Part shown: in pieces, positions 1 to 9,924 of the stretch
Position numbering within the stretch: the stretch's first letter is position 1
How the letters are laid out: every line of letters begins with the position of its first letter
Assembly (NCBI GenBank): GCA_016508695.1
Contig: VNKQ01000018.1
Location: 868,001-932,000, forward strand
DNA: 64,000 nucleotides
Reading direction: 5' to 3'
Origin: Hyphodiscus hymeniophilus
Lineage: Eukaryota; Ascomycota; Leotiomycetes; Helotiales; Hyphodiscaceae
The notes under the pieces: generated by a model
What the model saw: only the letters and a program-made list of their open reading frames with translations
Databases searched by the model: none
What the model was told of the DNA's origin: nothing
Made by a program: the position numbers and the translations under genes

Positions 1-275
1 GGAGGAAGTGGGGAAGAGGTAGATGCAGAGAGATGGCGCCGAGGGGGTAGAGCACAAGAAACACGATCGACATCATGCAAGCGTGTGCGTTACGTTTTCG
101 ATAGAAGATCTTGAGGGGGTCGTCGAAGACTGGTTCGTCGCTTGAGTCGTCTGCGATATGTTCGGCGAGCAGAGTCGGTACTGAGCATATTAGACAGGTA
201 ACTCAATCTCTTTTCTTAAATACGCTTACCGAAGGCGACAATTGCCAGGACAATGGTTGTGAAACGGAATGCCAT
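1..275 (-). CDS. Cytochrome b561-like membrane protein, 5' part only (runs off left edge)
   Basis: Exons 230-275 and 1-180 are joined across a 49-bp intron (GTAAGC...CTCAG), and the coding sequence continues past base 1. The product starts MAFRFTTIVLAIVAF, a plausible signal peptide. It has a short acidic stretch (ADDSSDEPVFDD) and then the pattern NAHACMMSIVFLVLYPLGAI, which resembles the first histidine-bearing transmembrane helix of fungal b561/DOMON-type proteins (known pattern AHG-L-x(n)-F-x-x-x-P-LGA). Such proteins move electrons across membranes using haem held by helix histidines; only the first helix is visible here. The start is the first ATG giving a signal peptide. Everything downstream is outside the window, so the family call rests on one motif. 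Confidence 0.5.
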
Positions 276-3200
276 CGTAGGGGGTCGCAAGACGTTGAAA
301 AAAGAAGATATCGAGGTACAGACTACACAATGTATTCGCTCGACGTATCGCCGAGCGCAGAGTGTGCCAAGGGTCTCTGGGCCTCGAGGTTAAATGTAAT
401 CTATTTAAACCTATTGAATGGTTGGTATTACACAGAAGAGGCATTTGATATCCTTGAGCAAGGGCTACTTTCGTAAATTATGATCATGCTCGCTGACATA
501 GAGACGCCATAGCCCCAATGTTCCAAATACTTCATCACAGCTACCCAATCACAACTCATATTTGACAGATACATTCTAAACCGAAGGAAATATTCACAAT
601 GAGTACGAATGACGAAGTCACACATTAAAATTATATTTGAGAAAATCACTGTGTGTGAAAGGCTTCCAGTCAGAATGGCCGCGGGGATTGAGGGAAGACT
701 GGGGATGTGGATTCGAGAGCCCGCGAGAGGAAGAACACTATTAGTCAAAGCTTCGTAGATATTGTAACTGCCGAATCCCATGCCAACAAACATTTGGCTT
801 GACGATAAGATATTGCGTTTTCCGATAGAGAATATAATTCATAGTTGAAGGAGGTACACTGCAAAGAGGTGACCACCCCTCTCTCTTGTGCTTCACGTGG
901 CTACGTGTCTCAAGTGGCGGGAAAGGAGATATATGGGTAGACTCTCGGGCAATGCCACTTGTTTCTCTAAATATAACGTTCTCTGGAGGGACCGGTACTT
1001 CTTATTAAACGCGACTCACCACAAAATGTCCAGGTCACTGTCAAGTCAGCTTATGTACTCTCAACTACAGGCACCATCTCCATCCCCCACGCAAAATCCG
1101 TAATACCACTACAGCCATGCTCTGGAAATTGCACACCTCTGGTATTGTTATGCTGAAGTCGAGGTCATTGTGGAAGCAATCCAGCGAGTAACCCACGAAC
1201 CTGCCTAAGCTGCTCCGACGGCAAAATCATACTGTAACAAGTCAACGATTCTGGACGCAGCTTAGATTGAACACAAATATATTGATATCAGGGAGAACAA
1301 AGCGGTCTTGGGGAGGCAAGGATATTGGGTGCATCTTGGCCTTCAAAATCAACACGAAAGTACGCGCAGACGGGCTTATGAAGAGAACCGGAAACCAGAG
1401 TTGCTGAAAATTGTGTCGATATCTTCAATCGCATATTGGTTCGCACTCTGGGACCAAACAAGACCATACATACCTACAACGAGACCATTTCAAGTCCATC
1501 AAAATCCTACGCATAGGGATGGGCCATGGTGATTGAGGATCAATGTGAGGAGAGAACACCCGCCAGCGGATCACATTGATGAAATTGGCTGAGAGATCGA
1601 TTGAGAATACACCTGTAAGCGTTGGCGGAGTCAAGGATCTTGTCCGACGCATGAGACTCATCGAGGTGGCGGATCCTGTAGTCTTTGCCATGTAGGTTGA
1701 TGATCATCGGGCTGTTCCGATTTTGAAAGGAACCCACGAACGGTATCTGCATAAGATTATGTCCATGTCTACGGAACCCCTGCCCCGAAGGGTTGGTTTG
1801 AGACGATAAAGTCGATCCGCCCAAGGAAAGTGGCTGAGTGAACGATCAGTCGCCGGGATCTAACGATGACAACCTGGATGATGACACGACGATGAGTCGA
1901 GGGGAGATGAAGACGACCGTCGGCTTGGAATAATGGGAACCAAGAGAGAGGGCCATTCGTTATCACCGATGTGTCTCTGGGGTGGATTTTCTGTACCTCC
2001 ACAGGTGGCGGCAGGCTTCTTCGATGCTGTTGTTTTTCGGGGATACTGATGCTTCCTGCACCTGGCAATCATGAGATAGAACACCTCTTCCCCGATCTGG
2101 TTCAGCATTCTGTTGATGGAGAGGCCAGATGGCACTGGGAAGGAGGTCTTCGACTCGAAGTCGGAGAACGAAGCCGAGAAGGAAGCAGAAGCTGAGTATC
2201 AGCAGCATCATCGACAAGTAAGTAAACCCTGGGGTGGCGCTCATTCATTGGGACATATGGTGGAGTTTCAGACATAGGGGTTGCATGATACAGGGGTCGC
2301 AGCTAAGCTTACTGTTAACATCCTCTTGCGGACTTACCTGACGGCCTCCCGCATGTTGACATTTGCTGTAAATCCGAAGGAATCGGTAGATATTTGCCTC
2401 CGTAGAGTCCGTACATAGTATTCCTGCACCTTTTCCCCTGCCTGCCGCTGCAGTGATGCCAGCACGGCCCTTCCCGAGTCTCCACCCCCCCCCCAGCCTC
2501 GGCATGCAAAACTGATGGAGAACCCAGCTAGGAAGAAGGAAGAATACACCCGATCGTACGGACGTTGGACTGAGGTCGAGACTCGAGACTCGAGGTACGA
2601 CCTGGACCATCCTATTCGTTAAAGGGACAAGCTACTTCGACTCCACCCCCAGCCATTTCAACCCTTACTGATAATTAGGGGGTACACGTACTGCGCGTAC
2701 ACCTGGGAAGACGCACGTGCCTGCTTCCAAGAATAAGCTCCAAAATAGATTAATAGCTAGGGTTTGTTCCTGGGCACTGAGGCGGTGAGAGGCGCCCCCC
2801 CCCCGGCAATGGTACATTTTATTACATGTTTCTCAAAGTTAAAAACATTGTATTTGTTGATATAACATTAAAGGAAGAGTCAGTTGAAGTGCTTTTCTAT
2901 GTTCTCTCGCACGGGCGCAAGTTTATATAAGCACCACAGTATGAATAACTACCTAGTAAGGAGTTGAAATAGCTCGTTGAAGGACATCTGTGAAAGCGGA
3001 CGAGGCTTACTTTTGTATCGTTTCTTAGCGGTCGGCAGGGCTTACTCATGCACCTTTAAATACCGATCAACTTTTCGATCGCCCTGTGGTCTGACAAATA
3101 CTCGAGACAAACGCAAGGTAATGCCGAGACCGACAAGGCGCGGTCATGGGAATCCTTTGACATCTTGCATCCACTCGTATCGAGATCGGTGAGTCGAGAC

Positions 3201-3303
3201 GTGAATTTTCCGAGAGCAATAATTAAACAACAACCAGCACTATCTGCCAGAAAACACGTTAGGATCCTCTGATGAAATTCCTCGATACTAAACGGTAAAG
3301 AAT
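276..3303. other. About 3 kb without a resolvable gene
   Basis: Only short ORFs occur. A 121-codon minus ORF (428-793) and overlapping minus ORFs at 1425-2244 have no motif I recognise. One of the latter opens with a hydrophobic stretch (codons from 2244 downward). A small spliced gene on the minus strand at 1.4-2.6 kb is possible, but I could not assemble one. C-runs lie near 2485 and 2795. A TATA-like TATATAAG at 2924-2931 points right, about 370 bp before the regulator gene at 3304. Confidence 0.4.
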
Positions 3304-5180
3304 ATGGCAAACGATGGAGGACACGCCGTTGCGGAAGGCGGGGACGTCGAACAACCCGTCTCCTCAACGCTCGATCTCGCATTTGTCAACGTGGGCACCA
3401 TGTCGCTAGCAGAGAGGCAGCGCAACCAGAGACTCATTCGATCGACGGCTATGAAGAGTTTTCGGCGCAGACAACTGTCTGAACGCTCAACTAAGAAAGA
3501 AAATGATAGCAAAGACGGAACAAACGTCAAAAATCGTCAAGCAAAGTCCAGTAAAAGCCCAAAAGCAAATCCTCTGCCCGGTTCGCCAGGTTTGTCAATT
3601 GAATCATCGTCTGAGGTCTCGCGACCTCTGGACATATCAAGCATGAGCGGGCGAAGGGCGGATTATGTTGCCATCGCAAATGGGAGAGGAAGTGAGAGTC
3701 TAAGCTCGAGGGCGATGAGCGTTGATCCAAATCCCATACCGCCACTTGGGGCTGGACGAGTAGATCCCTTTTGTAAATTGGCTTATGAGCCAGGCTCCCA
3801 TATCAACGAGTTGATTGATCACGGTGAGTGCCAATTCGTGTGCCATTCCGCCTCCCATTACTGAGGTTTGCCTCAAGCCGTCACACGCATGTGGCCCGTT
3901 CTCCGACCCCACCACAGCGACAATGCAACAAGCTCCATATCAGCAGCCTGGCTAGAAAAGATATACGAGCGCCCTGTCGTGATGCACGCCTTGTTGTTCG
4001 GCGCCTCGGTTCACCTCGACGTCCTCCGCTATCCCTCTTCGCCCATCTTCAATCCCATCCGGCTCCACCACAAAGTGCAAACGATGCGCCTTCTCAAAGA
4101 AGAGCTGAAAAGTCCTGAGAAGACACCGCTGGATGAAGTCATTTTGGCAGTGTTATGTTTGGCCGCCAATGAAGTGGAGACGTTCGCGGAAGGTTGTAGT
4201 AGGGGAAGGTCGAAGACTATGAGGTCTCCCTTCATGAGCCCGTTGCGGAGTGCCCAATGGCTGGATGTTTATGGGAGTATTGCCCATATTGAGGCGCATA
4301 CTAAGGCAATGAGGAGTTTGGTTGAGAGGAGGGGTGGGTTGGAGATGATTGCATTGGAGGGACTGGCGGAGGTTTTATCTTTGTGAGTATTGGTTATATG
4401 GAGGGGAATAAATCGTTTTCCTCCGATTCACAGTTGAACGCCGAGCTAATTCTACTCAGCTCCGATATCCTTGGTGCAACGCAAGGTCTCTCAAAGCCAT
4501 ATTGGCCACTGCTGGATCGAACAAAAGACTCTAGACTCGAGCCATTTAGCAGCGGCCGCAGACTTGGGCGAGGGTTCCACGATTTCATGGCCTTTGGCCT
4601 CACCGAAAGAGCTGCCACCGTCCTACAGGAAATGGTTGATTTGACAGTGATAATCGACAATCATTGTGGAGGGATCCGGTTCATCCCCAACACCGCCGTG
4701 TTAGTCGACCATCGAAATACTGTTCAGTACAACCTCATGTCGCTGCCAAAAGGTGACGAACTGGCTGATGGCGAAGTGCGCAGTACTACCCTGTACGACG
4801 CGATTCGTCTAGCTGCCATATTATACAGCGCGGCGGTCACATTCCCTCTACCACCTCTTACAGGAATATTCCCCAAATTCTCCAGCGTTTTAAGAACAGC
4901 AATTGAGGACTCAGAGCTCGACCCCACACGGCAGTGCTCAAACGTCTTCTTGTGGATTTTAGTTCTAGGAGGGATCGCTGCGACTGGTGCGGCGGATAGA
5001 GCCTGGTACGTCAAGAGTCTCGCTGCTGTGTCGGTAGCTTTGACGTTCTCGGAGTGGGAGACTGTGGCGGAGGAGATGGAGAATTGGCTTTGGCTGGATA
5101 GTGCCTGTGACGCTGGTGGACGGACTCTTTGGATAGAGGTTGGGAATGAGATGGCGATAATTAATGACAGAGCAAAATAA
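3304..5180 (+). CDS. Fungal_trans_2-type transcription factor-like protein
   Basis: Exons 3304-3823, 3878-4382 and 4460-5180 give 581 aa with all phases compatible. The N-terminus carries FVNVGTMSLAERQRNQRLI followed by RSTAMKSFRRRQ, the conserved lead-in seen in fungal regulators that have the Fungal_trans_2 domain but no visible Zn2Cys6 cluster. A middle basic/Ser-rich linker (about 60-140) precedes the helical domain. The second exon holds HALLFGASVHLD, the typical Fungal_trans_2 core, and the last exon the helical C-terminal half. No cysteine cluster is present, so DNA binding is not shown. The first intron has a second in-frame acceptor at 3865, which would add four residues. The target pathway cannot be told from the neighbours. 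Family call good; function inferred. Confidence 0.75.
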
Positions 5181-5292
5181 TCGAAGCCTCTGAAATTGAA
5201 ATATATGCGCATGAGAATATTTGTTGTTTAACGAGATGCACAAAAAGCCCGACTACGAATCAGGATATTGTAGGCGACATGGGCATAATAAT

Positions 5293-5398
5293 CTCACGCC
5301 TGACTTAAGTTCTGTATGCGAAGATGTGTAGAGAAGCAATAAATGTTCTCGGCATATTGTATGGAGATCTCGAATACAGAACTTAAGTCAGGCGTGAG
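5293..5398. repeat. 106-bp element with perfect 25-bp inverted repeats
   Basis: Bases 5293-5317 (beginning CTCACGCCTGACTTAAG) are the exact reverse complement of 5374-5398, with a 56-bp spacer. Such a perfect hairpin in unique intergenic DNA suggests a MITE-like remnant or a structured transcript end. It lies about 110 bp downstream of the regulator stop codon at 5180. No target-site duplication is obvious. Confidence 0.8.
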
Positions 5399-6140
5399 TG
5401 TAAAAATTGTCACGATAGCATTTTTGGCGGTAGCTCTACCTTTGTACTCCGGCCCGAGTAAGAAGCACGCTTGAAACGCGCGGCAAAGGCGTAGATACCG
5501 AGTGATGATCAGATGCAAGAAGACTATGCGTTGTCGGAGACCGATCACTAAACGTGGTGATTTGGGATTCGGCGAAGGGATAATTCGGTGACCATACGGT
5601 CGGTATATTTCAAGAGCGTTCTCCCAAATAGGCATACGGTCAGCGAAGTGCAGGAGATTGAATCCTCATGGATAGGGTCGTCGGTACCCAATGAGAAAAG
5701 AATGTGTAACTTAAGCCTCTTCTTCTAATATCTACATTGTGGGGGCCATTGTTGCGGACAAGCTTGTTTGCTCCCACCTCGTGCTCGGGTTCCGCCAGCA
5801 GAGCACAAACGTTCGTCCGGAAAGGGAATGGGAACGGGAATGCCGGCGGAGATGCAATTGATATGCCATTTTGCTCAACATCCCAGATTATGATATGATT
5901 CTGATGTTCATCGCCGAAGAAGGAGTACGGGAGATCTGCACGAGGATGTTCTCCAAACTCCAAACCTTTGGGACAGGCTTCGTCAAGGGTCTGGTTCCAC
6001 TGGGGAGGGAAATGTCTCAAATTTTGCAGTGCTTCTACTTCTCCATTGCTCTATTACTCATCTAAATTGTGTAAAGAAGTGTAAGCGAAAGCTTTACACC
6101 AGGGAAAACGATACATTTTAGTGTCTCAGCCTTGACAGAC

Positions 6141-6170
6141 AAACAAACAAACAAACAAACAAACAAACAT
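6141..6170. repeat. (AAAC)n microsatellite
   Basis: About seven and a half AAAC units in a row, directly readable. Confidence 0.9.
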
Positions 6171-6438
6171 ACAGTAAGAATGGGATTTATAAATATATAA
6201 ATATGTAAACAAACACACAAAACATCGGCGTTCAGCTTTGGGTCCAAGCGCGCATGCGATTTTGCACAAGTTCGGCTCTGGCACCCGACAAACGGGCCAT
6301 TTAGTCCATGTCACTTCTCACATTTTACAACTTAAAACATACAACATAAGACATACAAACATAAGACTTTCCCTTTCCGGGTAAACTTGTCAGAAACGAC
6401 AAGAACTTCCTCTTTACTCTCTCCTCTTTCCTTGCCGG

Positions 6439-6447
6439 CATAAATAG
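6439..6447 (+). promoter_or_regulatory. TATA-like box upstream of hydrophobin
   Basis: CATAAATAG sits about 380 bp before the hydrophobin ATG and just ahead of the CT-rich tract that would form its leader. Position relative to the transcription start is not known. Confidence 0.35.
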
Positions 6448-6822
6448 AATATTGACTGAGTCTCCACATTGGATGAGAGAGCAAGTCGAGTCGGGAATAG
6501 GAAGAAAGCTTCCCTTCAACCTTTCTCTATCTCCCATCTCATCTCCATCTCCATCCCATTCTCATCTTCTTCAGTCTCTAATCTTCTCGCTCGTCCCAGT
6601 TCTATCTCAATTTCAATCATCACCTTTTTCAATTTCCATCATCACCTCTTTTCAAGTGACGACGGACCACTCTCTCAACCAGACCTCATCTTATTACATC
6701 TCATCTCCATCAACTTCACGTCAAAGTCGCAAGGGAACCACCGGATATCTTCTCATACAGAGATCGTCTCAATCAAATCCCTTCTCATCAGCCCTAAAGC
6801 CCTACATCTCATCGTCGCCACC

Positions 6823-7346
6823 ATGAATTCCATCTCCTCAATTATCGTCTCTATTCTCGTGGCCTCATCCTCTGCGCTTCCTGTGGCACAAGAAACCGGA
6901 GCCACAAGCCCCCTCGACACTCTCCTCGGAACCCTTGGACTCAACGGTCTCGCCGGCAATGGGCCACCTCCTCTTCCCACTACCATCCACTCCCCCGAGT
7001 GCGCCAACCTCAACAGTGGCACTTACGTCTGTTGCCAGTCTACCTTCAACGGCGGCATGCCCATCGTCGAAGAACTTTCTGGCCTGACTGACTATCCTAT
7101 CACCAACAACACCATCAATGGTTTGGTTGACTGTCAGTCTCTTCCTCCTGATGCCTGACACGTTCCCAGGCTGACCAATTTGATGATAGGTAAACAATTG
7201 TCAGTCGACGAGGATTGCTATCCCGGTAGCAAACTCTGCTGCGGATCAATTAATCTGGTGCGTCTGCCGGACTCCGAGACTGTGTAAAGGCTAATCGTTT
7301 TATGCAGATGCCAGTCGCCGCCTTGTACTGCCAACAGGCAGTGTAG
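6823..7346 (+). CDS. Class I-like hydrophobin
   Basis: Exons 6823-7132, 7190-7257 and 7308-7346 give 138 aa. The ATG has a textbook context (GCCACCATGA). The product has a signal peptide (MNSISSIIVSILVASSSALP) and then the eight hydrophobin cysteines in order C, CC, C, C, CC, C. Spacing is C-x9-CC-x32-C-x8-C-x6-CC-x12-C. The wide gap after the first CC and the short gap between Cys4 and Cys5 fit class I better than class II; the x9 and x6 spacings are slightly loose. Splicing is what completes the pattern: Cys4 is made by joining T with GT across intron 1 (GTCAGT...GATAG). Hydrophobins are secreted and self-assemble at air-water interfaces on spores and hyphae. A second cysteine-rich secreted gene follows 0.76 kb downstream. 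Confidence 0.85.
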
Positions 7347-8104
7347 GATCTGAATGAATATGATCTCGAGGAATGTGACGCAGCTTTGGTATGTTGTCTT
7401 AAGGCAGATTCCCGGCAGTTCTTCAACGTAACACGAGCTGATTCAGAATGCAGGACCGATTTCCTGCAGCTATACATGTGTATTACATGGTACACTACAA
7501 GGTGTACTATCACTTTATGTTTGATCCTGTTATCTTATGGTGTTTGCTTTCCAGTGATGTCGTTGACGCGTGGATTATGCTCGGAGAAGGGAACATGGAA
7601 AGTAATCGCTTTGCAGGTACTTCGATTGCTTCACTATGTAGTGTCTTTGTAATGTTTAGCTTCGATACCCAATCCATTTCCTTTAACCCACAATGAGGTC
7701 GATTTTTCATCGGTATTCACTTCGCCCTCATATTCAAATGTCCCTGCACCACGAAATAGTCCTTTTTGGTGTTCAAGCAGCCGCCACGGACCCGTATATG
7801 GCCTATTACTTTCTGGAAGAATCTAGATGATTGATGAGTTGATACAATTCCCAACTCCGCATTTTGAAATTGTCACACCTTACCGGCATTCCTCGACGCC
7901 TCTGTAGTATCTGTAGACAGCCATTTGAGTAGTTTCAATGAAGCAATTTTTGGCTCCTTGCTTTCTCCATGAACTCCAACATTCCTGAGATCAGACATTT
8001 AATCATGGTATCTAAAGCTTCCAATCTTCCAATCTTCCAAAAGCTCGAGATATCAACTCCATCTCAAACTTCAGAGCATACATACAGCACACCGTCTACC
8101 CATT
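7347..8104. other. Intergenic, nothing recognised
   Basis: Several overlapping small ORFs on both strands have no signal peptide or domain that I can identify. This is probably the hydrophobin 3' end plus the upstream region of the next gene. Confidence 0.4.
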
Positions 8105-8597
8105 ATGTCACTCCTCAAAACCCTTTATCTGGCTCTCAACCTCCTGAGCCTCGCACACGCCGCCAAGAAATGCGACGCTGCGAACGACACCGTCCTCTGC
8201 TGCGAGACCTTCGAGAGCTGCAACAAGGAGCCCGCTCTGGGTGTCCTCCAAGCAGCGCCTGCTCCACTGCCGTATCTGGAGAAGTGCGGTGTTGAATGTC
8301 GTCGTACGCTTCCCTGTTCTTCCTCAACCCCGTCGCGCATCCTGCTCTTGTGAAAGAATGATTACATGCTGATGTAACCGTGGTAAATAGTATTCGTAAC
8401 AGGCGCGGGATGTCCCACAGGCTATGCAAAGAAACTTTGCTGTGATGGATCGGCTTATGTGAGTTCTTCCTCCCAGGCAAAAAGCGAGCGAGGACAGTAA
8501 TAGTGCTGATGCGGTGCAGGGATCTTGCGATGGTGCACCGCCCTCTGTATGTTATGCCCAGGTTTACACGGGATGTGAGAGGTTTTCTGCTTCTTAG
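8105..8597 (+). CDS. Small secreted protein with 12 cysteines
   Basis: Exons 8105-8303, 8391-8458 and 8520-8597 give 114 aa. A signal peptide (MSLLKTLYLALNLLSLAHA) precedes a mature part of about 95 residues with 12 cysteines, including two CC pairs (C-x8-CC near the N-terminus and C-x8-CC in exon 2). The two CC pairs recall hydrophobins, but the extra cysteines and spacing do not fit class I or II. It could be a diverged hydrophobin, an antifungal-like protein or an effector-like secreted protein. Intron 1 could use a donor one codon upstream without changing frame (8301 instead of 8304). Function unknown; being secreted and disulfide-rich is the supported part. Confidence 0.65.
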
Positions 8598-8895
8598 GGG
8601 ATAGAGAGAGAAGAGGGTAAAGCGTGAAAGGAATTGTCGTAGTCTTCTGAAGTTGGAACATTGAGAAATGTTGGCATACACGGGGTTAATTTTGGAATTT
8701 TTGATCGAGGTTGGAGAAATAGGCAGAATTCTGATATTGATATCAATGTTTTTAAAACCTATGTTCTTTGGCTCTTATTATAGCTTCTTGATTTTTTTTG
8801 GAAGTCCCCGGTATGCAGGAAAAAACAGAGGAGCTGGGAAGAAAGCAACATATTGATGTCTGTTGGACACAACGTCGAATATGAGCTGGACTTTA

Positions 8896-9188
8896 TCATT
8901 CAGACTTTCCGATAGTCTCTTGCACCGTCCCTCCGATACTACCCTTCTCGGTGAAGTTTTTCCTGAAAACACCGCCACGTAAGCATACTTCTCTCTTCAA
9001 ATCAACAAAGACAGGACTCATTTCCTCAATCCATCTTTCACTGGGAAGCAGACAACTTACCCAATGACACCATCCTGACTTAGCGGACCTCCAATCTTCT
9101 CCGCCGTTCCTCCAATAGCCCCGTCGGCTTTGAACATGCTACCAATGGCACCGTCTTTGGAGCTGATCAACTCGTCAATGTCACACAT
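8896..9188 (-). CDS. 64-residue glycine-repeat protein
   Basis: Exons 9061-9188 and 8896-8962 are joined over a 98-bp intron (GTAAGT...TTTCAG). The product is built almost wholly of a repeated unit: SSKDGAIGSMFKADGAIGGT, then AEKIGGPLSQDGVIG, then KNFTEKGSIGGTVQETIG. The recurring core is (D/E)-G-x-I-G, with alternating F-T/K and IGG spacers, giving a glycine-zipper look. Similar small repeat proteins occur in ascomycetes, but I know no established function. No signal peptide is seen from this start. The ORF is open further upstream, so a longer N-terminus or an extra exon is possible. The exon join is supported because the repeat period continues in frame across it. Confidence 0.6.
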
Positions 9189-9924
9189 GTTTGCGAGGCA
9201 ATGGGAATAGTTACAAAGCTGAAGTACCAGTGCCTTGTGTTTTCTCGCCAAGAGCAGTCTGAAAGGAGTCAGCATGTTCAGGACACAAAACGTTTGAGGT
9301 ATGTGGGAGGGCAGAACGAACAGCTTGGTGGGAAGACTCGTGAATGCTGTCGCTTCCTTCTGTGTTGCGGATTGCGCTATTGGCACCACGGTCGAGAGTC
9401 TTTGCAGTTGCGTCTCCGTCCATTTTTGATTCGTTAGCTGCAAACTGATTTTATTGAGAAGCGGAAAGGGTAGAGTGTTTTTGGGAACTAAATATATATG
9501 ATTGTAAAATAAGAACACCGGGAATCAGATGCTCTAATATCTGTGCATAATCTTCCATAGAAATCATGACGTAGTAGAAATGACCATATGGGGAGGATTG
9601 ATGATGCTTGGATTCTGAGTCAACAAGGCTGCGAGGCTACGAGGCTACGAGAGGCTGATAATGAACTAAAGCCAATCGTAGCGTCACTATAATTTTAGGC
9701 ACCACAAACGGCCTCTGACGGTACAATCGCGCCGCCTACAGTCCCTGAAGACCCTAATACGTGGGGCATTGTTCTTTTCTTCATAGCTATGATCAACCTG
9801 TAAAGTTTGAAATTATTGGGTGAAACTGGTGACAAGATGCTGGGTGCCGAACCCGAACAGACCATTAGATCCCATGCAATATCAACAATGAAAGGGAGCC
9901 GGAAATGCTGGATACCAGGGCCTT
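9189..9924. other. Intergenic
   Basis: Region between the start of the glycine-repeat gene and the 3' end of the ABC transporter gene. A short GAGGCTACGA-type direct repeat is visible near 9630-9655. No gene supported. Confidence 0.4.

Larger units (their letters stand above)
5181..6822. other. 1.6-kb gene-free stretch: inverted repeat, microsatellite, hydrophobin upstream region
   Basis: Contains the perfect inverted repeat at 5293-5398, an AAAC microsatellite at 6141-6170, and a long pyrimidine-rich tract (about 6510-6800) leading into the hydrophobin start, as is common before strongly expressed fungal genes. Short ORFs on both strands (for example 5640-6020 minus) show no recognisable domain. 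Confidence 0.5.

Noticed and set aside
428..793. 121-codon minus ORF as an MFS fragment
   Set aside because: The short likeness (SVLPLAG) is not sustained, and no transmembrane pattern or family motif follows.
6469..6822. Longer N-terminal extension of the hydrophobin (frame open from 6469)
   Set aside because: The extension is translated CT-rich leader. The ATG at 6823 has perfect context and begins the signal peptide.
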